Source: Deinandra increscens subsp. villosa | Lineage: Eukaryota; Streptophyta; Magnoliopsida; Asterales; Asteraceae | Assembly: GCA_039602395.1 (NCBI GenBank) | Contig: JBCNJP010000023.1 | Coordinates: 86,621,324 to 86,685,323, forward strand | DNA: 64,000 bases | Reading direction: 5' to 3' | Part shown: positions 10,766 through 23,816 of the stretch, one piece after another | Layout of the letters: each line of letters starts with the position of its first letter | Numbering within the stretch: position 1 is the first letter of the stretch | Notes under the pieces: model-generated | Databases searched by the model: none | Seen by the model: only the letters and a program-made list of their open reading frames with translations | Told to the model about the DNA's origin: nothing | Made by a program: the position numbers and the translations under genes

Positions 10766-11134
10766 CTGACGATGAGACATGATTTATTTATGAGAATAAT
10801 CATATTACTATGAGAACAATATCATACAAATCGAACAATATCTATGAGAACACACCACCCACCATTTGTTGTTGGGAGAGGACAAATCACTAGAAGATCT
10901 TTCTCCTCTAAAACGAGAACAACCCGTTTGGTGTTTTAATTTTTGAAATAAGCTTAAAAACTCTTTTATAATGACATTTGATTTTTTTCTTTCATTCTGC
11001 TCCAAAACTAAAATATGTTAGACGTTATCTTCCTATATCTAAGGTGAGTATTTATATGTATCCGAGGTGAGTGTTTGTACTTTATACAAGTTGTTAGACA
11101 ATTGTTTTCTTGGTTGATTTCTATCATAAGCATC
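10766..11134. other. Spacer with weak coding-like texture
   Basis: A minus-strand open frame (10808-11005) is present but I cannot support it as a gene. Confidence 0.4.
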
Positions 11135-11360
11135 TTAAACATAATGAAAACCTTGTATGGGTTTGTTAGTGTAACATGAACTGCCACTTCTAGGACTCGA
11201 AATTGAGTTTGAACCTGTTGTATTAGGCTCGTAACTGGAGCACGAGAAGCCATTTCGCAGTTTCTCACCATTGGAAACTGTGTTGCTTATTGGGCATGAT
11301 GGGCTGTCAAAACTGCTTACTTGCACTTGAGAATTTAGTGCCGCTTTTATTAACCACCCT
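11135..11360 (-). pseudogene. Ser/Asn-rich exon-like fragment
   Basis: The minus strand is open for about 75 codons with a biased, protein-like composition (VSSFDSPSCPISNTVSNGEK, then repeated SS/SP/NTTGSN motifs) and ends at TAA (11135-11137). Such low-complexity Ser-rich segments are common in plant regulatory proteins, but nothing here identifies a family. It lies 3' to 5' in the same orientation as the 10608-10765 fragment and could derive from the same gene. Confidence 0.35.
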
Positions 11361-12627
11361 TATTGGTTGATCATTGTTATGGTGTTATTATTATTGCTAG
11401 ACCCAAAGGTTATGTCCGAACGGTTTGTGAAGCTAAGCATTTAATGTACATAGGATTTTTGAGGCTGCATTTATGTTTACCGGACCATCCATATTTGCCA
11501 AAGAGTATGATGGGGTTGTAAACTCATTTACCCAGAAAGCACCTTATATGCCCACAATCATATATTTCCATTGAATGAAAACATAACTTACCCATACTTC
11601 AAAATAAATGTTGGAGAAAAAGAATAGAAATCCTTTTTGAAAGTGTGAGTAAAAAAAATATTAAAGGAGATTGATCGAATCCAATTGATCAAATATAAGA
11701 AGGGTGTAGGTTTTTGGAAAGAAGATGTGATGATTAATTATAGGTGACATAACTATATCTCTAGAATCACCTAAAATCATTTCTTTATTCGGGATGGAGA
11801 GCATTTAATTTTTTTCTAAGAAAATGAAGTGTTCTAAAAAAGGTAAATAATAACAAATTTACATGCAAGGTGTTTAGGATTTTAAGGTGTCTTTGCACAT
11901 CATAATAATCAAAGAACATGTTAAAAGTGTTCAAAGACCAGGGTCTCCAAATCACGTGCCGGTTGTTTGGGATAAGCAACTGTATATCATGTTTAAGACA
12001 AGGCAAGTAAATGATAGATATTTGAGACAATAGGATAGCTGCTTGAGCACATGCACGGGCCATTAAAAAACAAGGAAGAAGATAACAAAGTGTTGTTCGT
12101 GATAGATAAGAAAATAAAGATCATATCCACGATTGTCAAGAAATACATGATCCTCTCAAGAACACACAAGGGTTGTAGTGAAAATGGAGAAGCTAGTTCT
12201 CCACAGAAATAGAGGGAGAGAGGGAGGATGAGATGGAAACTGATGGTATGTTCACTTGTAAATGAAATAGTTACATCTTGATGGATGAACTTATATTTAT
12301 AGATGTTAAACTGGCAAACCCTAATGGGCTTGTCTATTATGGGCTAATTAAGGCCCAATGACCCTAATGCTATATTTAATAGATCTAAAGTCTAGACATT
12401 AAGACCCACTACAAGAAGAGATGTGAGACATTATATTATCAGATAAAAGTGGGAAATGTAATGTAGACCTAGATGTTTCTCCATACATATATTTAGAGCA
12501 CAAGAAAAAAGAAAGTCAAACATCAGTTAAAAATAATTTGTATTATATATATAGAGAGAGAACATATGTTTTTATATTTTGAGGTTGTTACGATATAACT
12601 TAATTGTCTCATGTATAGTATATTTAA
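11361..12627. other. AT-rich spacer, no gene recognised
   Basis: Non-coding in all frames as far as I can judge. Contains gagggagagagggagg near 12220 and TATA-rich sequence near 12540-12600. Confidence 0.6.
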
Positions 12628-12660
12628 CTAGAGGTCAACCACGTGCTGTCGTGGTTAGCT
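12628..12660 (-). mobile_element. Helitron-like 3' terminus (minus strand)
   Basis: On the minus strand a hairpin ACCACG-ACAGCA-CGTGGT is followed by TGACCTCTAG-T, fitting hairpin plus CTAG/T. No 5' end identified. Confidence 0.4.
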
Positions 12661-12859
12661 GGGTATATCAGAGAAGCATGACGTGCTACGGAGAAAAAGA
12701 ACATCGATAGACAAAAAAAATAAGTTTCAACATGGCTCAATGTTAAACAAAATTAATAACGCAATGTCCAAACACTTTAACGAAACTCTTAACCCTAAAT
12801 CCTAAACCATAAAAAAGCACTCAATATTCGATTTTGATTATTATCCATAACAAAGCACA

Positions 12860-14208
12860 TATCAAGGTATACATGGACCATGGTCAATAAATATCTCTCT
12901 CCCGTTCTGAATGGGAATATCGTCGCAAGAACGAGTTATGCTATCATTGTGGTCAATTGTACGACCCTACCCACAAATGCACTGAGGGAAAACTTCGAGT
13001 TCTGTTTGTTGGGGGAAGATGAGTATGACGCCATTGACGGAGAAAACTTGGGTTTAGATGGCCAATTGTCCCCGGTATCTTCTCCTACATGGGATTCCTA
13101 CCTGGGCACGTGGCTTGCACTCAAATTTAAAGGATTATTAGCTGACTGGGGGAGTCAAGACACTCCGTTTTGAAATGGCTTTGCAAGGCATTCTTGTGAG
13201 TATGTTGGTGGACAGTGGCACCACCCATAAGTGCATCTCTCGTCGTTTGTTTTTGGCCTTAGGCCTCTCATCCACACCCTTCTTTGGTATTAACATTAAA
13301 TTGGGTGATGGTCACCATGTTTTCGTTTTCGAACGTTGCCAACAGCTGTCTTTCTCATTGGCTCGTGTACGTTCCTGTTGGATGCTTTAGTATTTGACAC
13401 GGGCAGTTTGGATTTAATTCTGGGAATGGCCTGGTTGCAGTCCTTGGGAGAAATCACTCATGACGTACTGGCACAACTCCCGGATGCAATCCTGTTATAA
13501 CGGATCCGACACCCGTCTCCAGGGCCTCCGGGTAGGTTAATCTGCCCAACCCGCCCTCCAACAATGGTTGTCCCTCGATGAACTCCCTCCTGATTCTGGC
13601 CAGTTTTTAGCTCAGGTTGATTTTTCCCATTCTCCCAATCTTAATAGTTCTCAACAAGCCACCCTTTCCAATCTTCTGACCAAGTATTCCTCCATTTTTC
13701 AACCTCCCTCTGGCCTTCCTCCCACTCGCTCACACGATCATTGTATCATCCACAACTCCTCTGAACCCATTTGTGTCTGCCCCTACCGATACCCGCACAT
13801 TCAGAAGTCTGAAATCGAGAGACAAGTCCAGGAACTCTTGACCTTGGGTATGATCAGAGACCAAGCAAAAGTGCCTATTCTAGTCCGGTAAATTTGGTTC
13901 GCAAAAAATATACTTCGTGGCGTATGTGTGTGGATTATAGATCTCTGACGCTGCTACGGTACCGGATAAATATCCCATTCCTGTTGTAGACGAATTGTTA
14001 GGATAAATTGCACGGGGCTCTTTTTTCTGTAAATTGTTTTTAAAGGCAAGGTACAATCAAATCCGTATGCATCCGGACAGCATTGCTAGGACTGCTTTTC
14101 AGACTCATGATGGCCACTATGAATACTTAGTCATGCCATTCGGCCTGACCAACGCCCCGGCGACATTCCAAGCGGTTATGAATGACATTTTTCGCCCATT
14201 GTTACGTC
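12860..14208 (+). pseudogene. Ty3/gypsy gag-pol remnant, part 1 (zinc knuckle, protease, RT N-half)
   Basis: Pieces in several frames match a chromovirus-like gypsy in order: a zinc knuckle CYHCGQLYDPTHKC (about 12945-12990), a retropepsin-like patch with LVDSGTTHKCIS (about 13205-13240), then SLDELPPDSG and the RT lead-in with PYRYPHIQKSEIE and VQELLTLGMI (13568-13850). After a damaged stretch the RT continues at about 14034 with YNQIRMHPDS, THDGHYEYLVMPFGLTNAP and ATFQAVMNDIFRP. Several frameshifts and stops break it. At 14208 the frame is cut by solo LTR B, and the RT resumes at 16959. Confidence 0.9.
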
Positions 14209-14213
14209 ATAAG

Positions 14214-16953
14214 TGTTGGATTTAGGTGTCCAGACCCGACTAAATCAAGTACCCGACCCGGTCAAGACCCGTAAGAGTTGCACCGAAGACAACGGGTTCT
14301 AAAGTCCGCTTATCTATATAACCGGCAAATTCGTAGAATAATTAATTATTTGTTTATTAACTAGTTTAATAAATAAATTAATTAATTATTCATAATTATT
14401 CGTCAAGATTAATTAAGCGACAAAAGACGTTAAATATTATTTACGTCTTAGACGACAATTAACGAATTAATACTTTAACTAATATTCGTTAAGTCTCGGC
14501 AAGCGATAAATATTTAAGAGTTAAATGTTAGTCTCGCAATTAAATGGTTCGATTAAGGATTAAATAAAAACGAGGGACTAATCGGAAACTTAATCAGTTA
14601 TATATAACTGATTAAGGGAGGCACGAAACCCTAATCCTCCATTAGAAATTTCGGCCCCCCTCCTCTCCCTCTCTCCCTGCGATTGTCGGCCTAGCCCTAG
14701 GTCGCCGTCGCCGCAGCTTTTCTCCGGTGGTTCATCCGATCGCTCGCGAGAACAAGGAATCCTCAACCACCGCCGAGTCGCAGCCGCCGCGACACCCGAG
14801 TCCGCCGTCGTTGCCCGTCGTCCGCCGCCACCGTCCGCCGCTTCGCAAGCCGTAGCCGCCGCCTGCCCGACCGCCGCCGCCGTAGCCGTGATCGCCGCCG
14901 CAGCCACACACAGAGCCGCAGCAGCAACCGTGACCACCGCCGCCGCTCCCCGTCGCACTGCCGTCGCCTCCCTCGCCGTCGCCCGCTCACCGGCCGACCT
15001 CATCGCCGCGAACAGCCGTCACACAGCGTGTTCGCCCGTCGTCCGCAAACCCTAGTTCGCGCCCGATCCGACGTACGTGATTTTCTCGGTGCTCGAGTCA
15101 CCGCGTGGTAAATCCATAACCGCGAGGATTGTTTGATTCGCCTGTCGAATCGTAACCAGCGAAACCCTAGCGTCACTCGTTGACTTTCTGTGTCTTGAAC
15201 GTTTGTTTGAATCACCGCTCAGATATATCTAAACTCGTCGTTAGTTTAGATTTATTTATTTAATATTTATTGTGTCGCGTTTTGTTTTAACGTGTTTTTG
15301 GTGTTTGCGCGTTTTGGTGATCGTCGAATCCTGTTGAATATGGTTTACGTTAATTAACTGGTTTTCGCGTTTGTAAATTAAATTGTTTTCCGCTGCGTAT
15401 TGATGAGAGTATATTTTGTAACGTTTTTATATATTTAATTCAATATTTTTATTAGTTATAATATATTAACTCTCATCATATTTTCTATGGTTCGTGTTTA
15501 TGTGTTTAGAGCTAAAAAAAATTATAAATGTGATGGTTTAAACGGGTTTTGAAACTTTCTGTTGAGACTAAAGTGAGATTTCGTGAGTTTAATAAAATAT
15601 CAAATTGATTTAACTTGCAGGTTGATAATATAAATATTACGTTGGCAAAGAAAAATCATAATTCAATTGGATGGAAATGGATGAAGCTGAGGTGGCCAGT
15701 GAAAGATATTAATTGGGGGTTTAGTATACATGTCACATATGATATAAAGTAAGTGAAAATTGGTATACAAATAGAGATCAGTGGCTGTCGGAGTTGAAAG
15801 GAAAAATATATAAATTACATGTAGTCTCATGAGGCATGGATATACGCAAGGAGTATTGGTTTTTTTTGTACTTGGGCTTACGTGGGCTACAAAGAAGAAA
15901 AGCAAATTAGTTTGTATTGGGCCCACGTAAACACAAACCAAATAAATATGAAACGAGACGGCAATTGAGAGAATTCGACCAGGAGGGAGGCGGACGACAG
16001 CAAGAGGGCAGCCGTTTGGCTGCTGCTACGCACGCAAACCAAGAGACGAGCAAATTAAGTTTCTTTCTTTCTTTTGATATATGTGTTGCGATCAAGAGGG
16101 CTTTCACCATAGATGATTGTTGCTACTTTTCTTTTATTATTGAATATATTTTTGATCGTGATAATGTCTGGCTAATTCGTTTTTAACTGCTTTTGGTGAT
16201 TGGTTGGTAAAATCTTTCTTTTCTTAACTGATCAATTGCTAATTGTTCTGGAATCGTTGCAACCGTTGAGCACCCGCATGCTGAATTTGTTTAACTAAAC
16301 TAGTAGATTAGGGTTTTAGTGGTCCCCTGACATGATCTAGTACTTTTTTGCGGCAGGAACTAATCAGCCCATTAGAAACTTAAAATATTAGATCAATTAG
16401 GCAATTGGGGACTATGTCTATGTAGTATTAGCAATTGATTAGGTTTTGCCCAGATCGGTAGTCAACTAGGATCCAAAAGTAGTTAACTTATCACATAAAT
16501 AATCTTAGCTTTAGTAATTTCCTTAGTTGTTAAGTTAGTTAAATTTTAGTTAATTTTCAATTTCAGCAAAAATAGCCAAGAGACAATTTAGTGTAATTCC
16601 TTATATTAAATTAGTTTAGTTTGGTTTAGGTCAATCTAGGTTAGTGACAGTAATCTAGGTTTAGGTGGTTAATTTAGTTAGGTAGTTAAATTCTAAATCA
16701 CTATTGACCACTAACTCCCCTGGATTGATACCCTACTTACCCTATTTATAGGTTTAAGTTTAGGATTATTTGTAGCGGTCTTGACACCCGTTATCACGTA
16801 TTAAATTAATTGTTAATTTAATTATATTGAATTTAATTTACTAATTACTCGGTAATTGATCTAATAATTATTTGCCATAAATAATTATTCAATTTTTTTT
16901 AAAAAAAATATTATCGTTACCGAGAACCTAAATATCACTATCGTAACCCAACA
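14214..16953. mobile_element. Solo LTR B, 2740 bp, nested in gypsy RT
   Basis: Begins TGTTGGATTTAGG and ends ACCCAACA, flanked by a perfect 5-bp target duplication ATAAG (14209-14213, 16954-16958). It splits the gypsy reverse transcriptase exactly at that point. Inside, TTATATATAA (about 14598) precedes a leader-like stretch (gaaaccctaatcctcc) and a CCG-rich region at 14640-15060, resembling a plus-strand LTR promoter and transcribed leader. I found no internal repeat of the ends and no coding region, so it is a solo LTR of a large element. Confidence 0.88.
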
Positions 16954-16958
16954 ATAAG

Positions 16959-17325
16959 GTAGTCATTTTTTTATGACATTCTCATTTATAGTTCTACTTG
17001 GGAGGCACATATGGCTGATATGTCCTTAGTCTTTGGCATTTTGGCACAGCATCAGTTTAAAGTCAATGAAAAAAAAGTGCTCTTATAGTCGGACATTAGT
17101 GGAGTATTTAGGCCACATCATCAATGGGCAAGGGGTTTCCATGGATCCCAATAAGATTACTGTTGTTCTTGATTGACCCGTTCCTAAAACCTTAAAAGGC
17201 CTGCGGGGGTTTATCGTATTGATAGAGTTTTAGTTTAACGTACACCCATTCCCCGACAATAAAAGATACATCTCGTCGTTTCTTATCGGCTTGCTAGTGT
17301 ATTCTAGAAGGGGTAAAAAAGCGAA
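16959..17325 (+). pseudogene. Ty3/gypsy remnant, part 2 (RT C-half) and 3' untranslated part
   Basis: Frame pieces resume the RT interrupted at 14208: YDILIYSSTWEAH (a D of the catalytic pair reads Y), QHQFKVNEKK, then LEYLGHIINGQGVSMDPNKI and LKGLRGF. A one-base insertion in a T run and several stops disrupt it. After about 17210 the sequence jumps to a non-coding purine-rich tract (agaaggggtaaaaaag), so RNase H and integrase are deleted. Confidence 0.85.
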
Positions 17326-17401
17326 TGTTACATGAGACTGAAAAGGTTGTTAGATGAAAGAGAGTATAAGTATGAGGGAATAAGAATATTTTCATTCATG
17401 T
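17326..17401 (+). mobile_element. Gypsy 3' LTR, truncated at the duplication breakpoint
   Basis: Starts TGTTACATGAGACTG directly after the polypurine tract and ends at ...cattcatgt, where unit 2 begins. The untruncated version is at 28285-28480. Confidence 0.65.
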
Positions 17402-17460
17402 CAATATATTCGGTTAATAAGAAAGGAAGGTCAAGATCATAAATTTGATGGATATGATAT

Positions 17461-19716
17461 TGTCACACCCCAACCAACGGCGGAATAGGTTAAGGCATGA
17501 GGATTGCTCAGATGCTCGTGACAACTAATATAGTTACCAAATTTAAACATGTTACTCATTAAACATAAATAATGTCATACAACTAGTAATATCCAAACAA
17601 AACAAATAGATGTTCTTATTTTTAATCTTAATCTAGGCCCAAAAGCATGTCCTAAGCGTCCACGATAAATCATCAGTTATGTCCTGCAACATGTACAAGA
17701 TAATAAAGTCAACTACTAGAGTTGGTGAGTAAACATAGGTTTGGCATAGAATGTAAGTAAAACATGCGATCTAACATTACGTGGAAATGCATAAGTATGA
17801 AAGAACATGTAATGAAATAAAGCGAGTACTAGAGTGGTGCATAAACCAACCCTGACATTTAGGTTACCAATCACTTGACGCCAAAACCGGTCAAGTCAAG
17901 TGGGACGTCACCCCAATAGATCTATTAATGGAACCCAGGCTTTTTACAGTTAATGTTACGCAATTGATCATGAAATATAATGAAAGAACAACATGCAATA
18001 TGACATATAGTTCACGTACAAGCAAAACACACAATAACGAACAAGAATTGCATTTGAGTTAAATAAAAATTATATAGTATGAAAGTTTGATAAGTGTACA
18101 TGTTACACCCCAAAACATAAAACAAAAATGGGGCTATGAATACTCACCTGGTAAGTAAGTAGGTGAAAAAGAACGAGCAACGCACGAGAATAAGTAACCC
18201 TGACGACAACCTAGCGATTCGTAGAATCGAACAATATAAAGATCAATACGACCAAACAATGATTGAATGATTAATTGGGGAATTTACTAATTACTTATGT
18301 CAAAAATATTTTAAATAATGGTAAATAATACTAAAAGACTCTTTTATGATCTTAAATACCATTTTTGATAATCATTCCAAGTTTAGGATTTATATTGTAA
18401 TTCAACAAACTTAGGGGCCAATTATGTCATGAGAATATAAATTCCCAGAATATAAGGTTAGTTATATAATTACCAAAACTTTAGGTCAAAACAACATAAT
18501 ATACTTATAAGATTGTTTAGAGCAGATTACAACCCTTGGTAAATGGTAATTGTGATTTTTGGTAGTTTTCCCCAATTAAAGTGTGTTTAAAGTTTGACTT
18601 TTGACACAGAGGACTTTTAGTCAAATCCAGCAATGAGGTATTGCTGAGTACCCAAAAACAAAAAAGTTTGATGAAGAAACTTACTTGTGAAAGTCAAAGG
18701 AAACTGATCAATTCGGAAGGTCAAACTGGAGAATGTTGACTTTTGAAAACTCTAACAAAAAGGCTTGGCACGAAATTGGTGGTTGAAGAAGCTTGGAAAT
18801 GGTTTATTAAGGCCATAAGAACTGGTATTTAACTATTTATAGAGTGGAGGTCTTATAGGGTTTTAATTTTGAAATGGTAAGTCTTGGAGAGAAGTCAAAT
18901 CTTTACATTCAATTGAGGATCAATTAAATCATGATTGATTGTGAATTTTTATGTAAATTCTTGAAGAATACGTTTAGGGTGAATCACAGAAGAATACGGA
19001 TCAAAAAACAGATGAAAAATAAAGTTTCTAGGCCCAAAATGGTGAAGAAAAACGAGTTGGTCAATTTTTAAGAAGCTAGAAATAAAATCTGAGCTGATGT
19101 TTAATGCATAAGTAAATAAGGTTATGGTGCTGTTTTATAGCGTGGAGGTCCCTGGTTCGATTCCAGCGGCCAGCAATTTGTTTTTTCTTTTTTTTCCTTT
19201 TTCTTTCTTTCTTTCTTTTTTTTTCTTTTCGCTCCTACACCTTCGTTACTTATCAGAATGACCTCAAATTTTAAAACACAAGCTCGAAATATATGAAAGA
19301 ACATCAAGAGACCATAAAATATATGATTTTCGAGATTTGCGGATCGTCCGGCTAATTCCTGAACGCACATGAAAATTGAGATTTCGTTATTCGCGTTTCG
19401 ACCTCCGATTTCCATGAAACTTCACACGGACCTACTTGTTTGCGTGACTAGTATTACCCACTAGTTTGATACGTGTTTGGATTCACATAATCGCTTGGTT
19501 TGACTTGAATAATGAAAACACTTGAATTTTTGATTTAGAATGCGATAAATGCAAAACATTCAAATAATTCACGAACGATACATTAAATGACATAATTAAA
19601 GATATCCAAATGATAAACGAGATAATAAAATGAAATAGAACATGATCGTTCATTGATTATCAATCATAGTTTGAATTCGGGTCAGGTACAAACAATTTGA
19701 GAAAAAAAATGTTACA
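17461..19716 (-). mobile_element. Solo LTR A, unit 2 copy
   Basis: Same ends as 6527-8760, with GATAT on both sides (17456-17460, 19717-19721). It is 22 bp longer because of the indel. Confidence 0.85.
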
Positions 19717-19721
19717 GATAT

Positions 19722-20603
19722 CGAATTTCATTGATGGAAATGAGTAAAACGCACCTCAATTTCATTAATGCAACCTCTCTGAAAGTAGGCTTTGGAGAAG
19801 GGCGAGGGATGAGCAAATGCTTAAAACCCATTCTCAAAAGAAATCAAAATCAGATTTCATTAATTCAGTTTTTGGGTAATTCAGTTTTTAGGTTATAAGG
19901 TCAAGAAAATCAAACCAAACCGAATCAGTAGTGTCCTAACCGAATGAGTTTTTTGTTCAATTTTTCATTTTAAGAAATGGTAACAACAAGATAAGTCTCA
20001 CATTAACACAATATATGCATCGTGAGAAAGCTTAGAGAAACCACCCGCCACACTCGAAACCCTGCAAAACAGAAAGGATTGAAAAATTGTAATACTTTCA
20101 AGATAGGAGTATAGCAATAAAAAAATTCAAAACTCTTTTAGCAAATAGTACAAATCTATAAATGTATAAAACTAATAAAACAACCAAGAGACGAATGAAA
20201 AAAAAATAATCATATTTTAACATTTAAAATGGAAACGTTCAAATTAGACAAATTTTAGTTTAACGTTCAAAACATCCATATATAAAACAAACTTGCTCAG
20301 TAATTATCATGACAGGCAACTTATCATTAAAAAATTTAACTTAAGCATCCTTAAAAAACACAAGATAAATTCGTAGTATATATGTATGTATGTATGTATG
20401 AATATATGAGTATGTCTATTACCAAACGTGTACGGATTTGAGATTCAAATTCGAATTTGATTCGAAATTCGAATCTAAAATTTCGATCCGAATTTTAAAC
20501 AGGTGATTTTCAAAACAAATCGAGTCGAATTTTGAATACTGAATAGCCCTAAGTGGGTATGTGCGATCGCATGAATGAGAAACCGATATATGGAGGTGTG
20601 TAC
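19722..20603. other. AT-rich spacer, unit 2 copy
   Basis: Copy of 8766-9647; nothing further seen. Confidence 0.6.
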
Positions 20604-20735
20604 TACCTTTAATCACCCTAAACTAGAAGATTAGGGCAGGCGGGGTCAACCTTGACTTTGGCGCGGCTCTTGTGATTTAGTCGTTAGTGGCTAAACCTCT
20701 GCCGGTGTCTTGTACCTTTAATCACCCTAAACTAG
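20604..20735. repeat. 86-bp insert with 23-bp flanking repeats, unit 2 copy
   Basis: Same structure as 9648-9779 with one base change in the insert (ccgccgg to ctgccgg), so the insertion predates the tandem duplication. Confidence 0.85.
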
Positions 20736-21564
20736 TTATCATTGAATATTAACCCACAAACATATATATTTGAGGATGTATTTAGGGTTAAATTTTTTTT
20801 GAAAATAGTAAAACTGTCATTTAAGGACAGTGGGGGTCGGGTGGGAGCACAAGCTCGGTTTAGGGTAAGCCAATTTAATATATTCTTTTTGTTTAGGTTC
20901 GTGTGATGAGGGGCTCGGGTAAAAAAGGTTCGATTTAAATAACAAAACTGCTAGAATGTTTATACTGCAAAGATTACATATTCCATTCTATCATCCTATG
21001 AGTATATTCTTTTTTATAAACATGTTGCCTTTTGACCAATCAACTACAAATAAACTTTAATTAGAACATAAACTACAAAGAACTTTAGAACATAAGTTAA
21101 ACCGAACAGGCAATTCGGGTACAGGCCAATGTAAAAACCGGTCGGTTCAGTAGAGCGAGAACGGGTTTGGGTTGAAATGGTGGATTTAAAAAAATTACCA
21201 GAACTAACTGCTTCCAACATTAATTATAAAGTGAAAAAACAGCAGGTTACAAACAAAGCCAAATAGATATATCTGTGGAGTTGTTCAGTGAGATCCTAAA
21301 AAAAAAAAAAAAAAGTAGAGCGAAAAAGACATTCGAGTAGCAATCTCATCTTGATAAAACAAAAAAAACACATGTAAAAGATCATTTAGCACATCTAATC
21401 CTAACGCTAAAGCCGTTACTTATTCAACCCACCCGAATAGAAAAAACGTCCATACCAAACTTGGTTTTCACTCTTACTTCACATTTTTCTCCCCTTTCCT
21501 AATGCACATAACAAGGAAATACAACCTGATCATGAACCAAATGATAGAGAATGTTGGGGCATAC
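20736..21564. other. AT-rich spacer, unit 2 copy
   Basis: Copy of 9780-10607, with a longer A run near 21298. Confidence 0.6.
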
Positions 21565-21722
21565 CTTTCAAGGTTACTCATAGCTTTGAGAGACTATTGG
21601 GTAAGGTAGACCACCGCGACAATATATAGAGTACGAAGAATCTTCTTAAGATCCTTATCATAGACCTCGGGTTGGAGCTCAATGAACTTTTTCAGCATCC
21701 TATTGAAAGTCGAGCATAAAAC
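21565..21722 (-). pseudogene. Exon-like fragment, unit 2 copy of 10608-10765
   Basis: Identical by eye to the unit 1 copy, including splice-like borders and the internal stop. Confidence 0.35.
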
Positions 21723-22091
21723 CTGACGATGAGACATGATTTATTTATGAGAATAATCATATTACTATGAGAACAATATCATACAAATCGAACAATATCT
21801 ATGAGAACACACCACCCACCATTTGTTGTTGGGAGAGGACAAATCACTAGAAGATCTTTCTCCTCTAAAACGAGAACAACCCGTTTGGTGTTTTAATTTT
21901 TGAAATAAGCTTAAAAACTCTTTTATAATGACATTTGATTTTTTTCTTTCATTCTGCTCCAAAACTAAAATATGTTAGACGTTATCTTCCTATATCTAAG
22001 GTGAGTATTTATATGTATCCGAGGTGAGTGTTTGTACTTTATACAAGTTGTTAGACAATTGTTTTCTTGGTTGATTTCTATCATAAGCATC

Positions 22092-22317
22092 TTAAACATA
22101 ATGAAAACCTTGTATGGGTTTGTTAGTGTAACATGAACTGCCACTTCTAGGACTCGAAATTGAGTTTGAACCTGTTGTATTAGGCTCGTAACTGGAGCAC
22201 GAGAAGCCATTTCGCAGTTTCTCACCATTGGAAACTGTGTTGCTTATTGGGCATGATGGGCTGTCAAAACTGCTTACTTGCACTTGAGAATTTAGTGCCG
22301 CTTTTATTAACCACCCT
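22092..22317 (-). pseudogene. Ser/Asn-rich exon-like fragment, unit 2 copy
   Basis: Identical by eye to 11135-11360. Confidence 0.35.
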
Positions 22318-23584
22318 TATTGGTTGATCATTGTTATGGTGTTATTATTATTGCTAGACCCAAAGGTTATGTCCGAACGGTTTGTGAAGCTAAGCATTTA
22401 ATGTACATAGGATTTTTGAGGCTGCATTTATGTTTACCGGACCATCCATATTTGCCAAAGAGTATGATGGGGTTGTAAACTCATTTACCCAGAAAGCACC
22501 TTATATGCCCACAATCATATATTTCCATTGAATGAAAACATAACTTACCCATACTTCAAAATAAATGTTGGAGAAAAAGAATAGAAATCCTTTTTGAAAG
22601 TGTGAGTAAAAAAAATATTAAAGGAGATTGATCGAATCCAATTGATCAAATATAAGAAGGGTGTAGGTTTTTGGAAAGAAGATGTGATGATTAATTATAG
22701 GTGACATAACTATATCTCTAGAATCACCTAAAATCATTTCTTTATTCGGGATGGAGAGCATTTAATTTTTTTCTAAGAAAATGAAGTGTTCTAAAAAAGG
22801 TAAATAATAACAAATTTACATGCAAGGTGTTTAGGATTTTAAGGTGTCTTTGCACATCATAATAATCAAAGAACATGTTAAAAGTGTTCAAAGACCAGGG
22901 TCTCCAAATCACGTGCCGGTTGTTTGGGATAAGCAACTGTATATCATGTTTAAGACAAGGCAAGTAAATGATAGATATTTGAGACAATAGGATAGCTGCT
23001 TGAGCACATGCACGGGCCATTAAAAAACAAGGAAGAAGATAACAAAGTGTTGTTCGTGATAGATAAGAAAATAAAGATCATATCCACGATTGTCAAGAAA
23101 TACATGATCCTCTCAAGAACACACAAGGGTTGTAGTGAAAATGGAGAAGCTAGTTCTCCACAGAAATAGAGGGAGAGAGGGAGGATGAGATGGAAACTGA
23201 TGGTATGTTCACTTGTAAATGAAATAGTTACATCTTGATGGATGAACTTATATTTATAGATGTTAAACTGGCAAACCCTAATGGGCTTGTCTATTATGGG
23301 CTAATTAAGGCCCAATGACCCTAATGCTATATTTAATAGATCTAAAGTCTAGACATTAAGACCCACTACAAGAAGAGATGTGAGACATTATATTATCAGA
23401 TAAAAGTGGGAAATGTAATGTAGACCTAGATGTTTCTCCATACATATATTTAGAGCACAAGAAAAAAGAAAGTCAAACATCAGTTAAAAATAATTTGTAT
23501 TATATATATAGAGAGAGAACATATGTTTTTATATTTTGAGGTTGTTACGATATAACTTAATTGTCTTATGTATAGTATATTTAA
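22318..23584. other. AT-rich spacer, unit 2 copy
   Basis: Copy of 11361-12627; no gene recognised. Confidence 0.6.
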
Positions 23585-23617
23585 CTAGAGGTCAACCACG
23601 TGCTGTCGTGGTTAGCT
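23585..23617 (-). mobile_element. Helitron-like 3' terminus, unit 2 copy
   Basis: Same hairpin and CTAG/T as at 12628. Confidence 0.4.
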
Positions 23618-23816
23618 GGGTATATCAGAGAAGCATGACGTGCTACGGAGAAAAAGAACATCGATAGACAAAAAAAATAAGTTTCAACATGGCTCAATGT
23701 TAAACAAAATTAATAACGCAATGTCCAAACACTTTAACGAAACTCTTAACCCTAAATCCTAAACCATAAAAAAGCACTCAATATTCGATTTTGATTATTA
23801 TCCATAACAAAGCACA

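Larger units (their letters stand above)
6468..17401. repeat. Tandem segmental duplication, unit 1 (~10.93 kb)
   Basis: This block is repeated immediately downstream in direct orientation (17402-28360). By eye the copies differ by roughly fifteen single-base changes, a 23-bp indel (after 7769, extra in unit 2), a few homopolymer indels and a 2-bp indel at 13857. The junctions share ATGT: ...tatATGTcaatat at the left edge, ...ttcATGTcaatat between units, ...ttcATGTgaaag at the right edge. Within the unit are a solo LTR, gene-like fragments and a gypsy remnant with a nested solo LTR. Confidence 0.97.

Noticed and set aside
14590..15003. 137-codon Ala/Arg-rich minus-strand open frame (and the copy at 25549-25962)
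   Set aside because: It is a by-product of the CCG-rich leader inside solo LTR B; no domain, and a second frame is open over the same bases.
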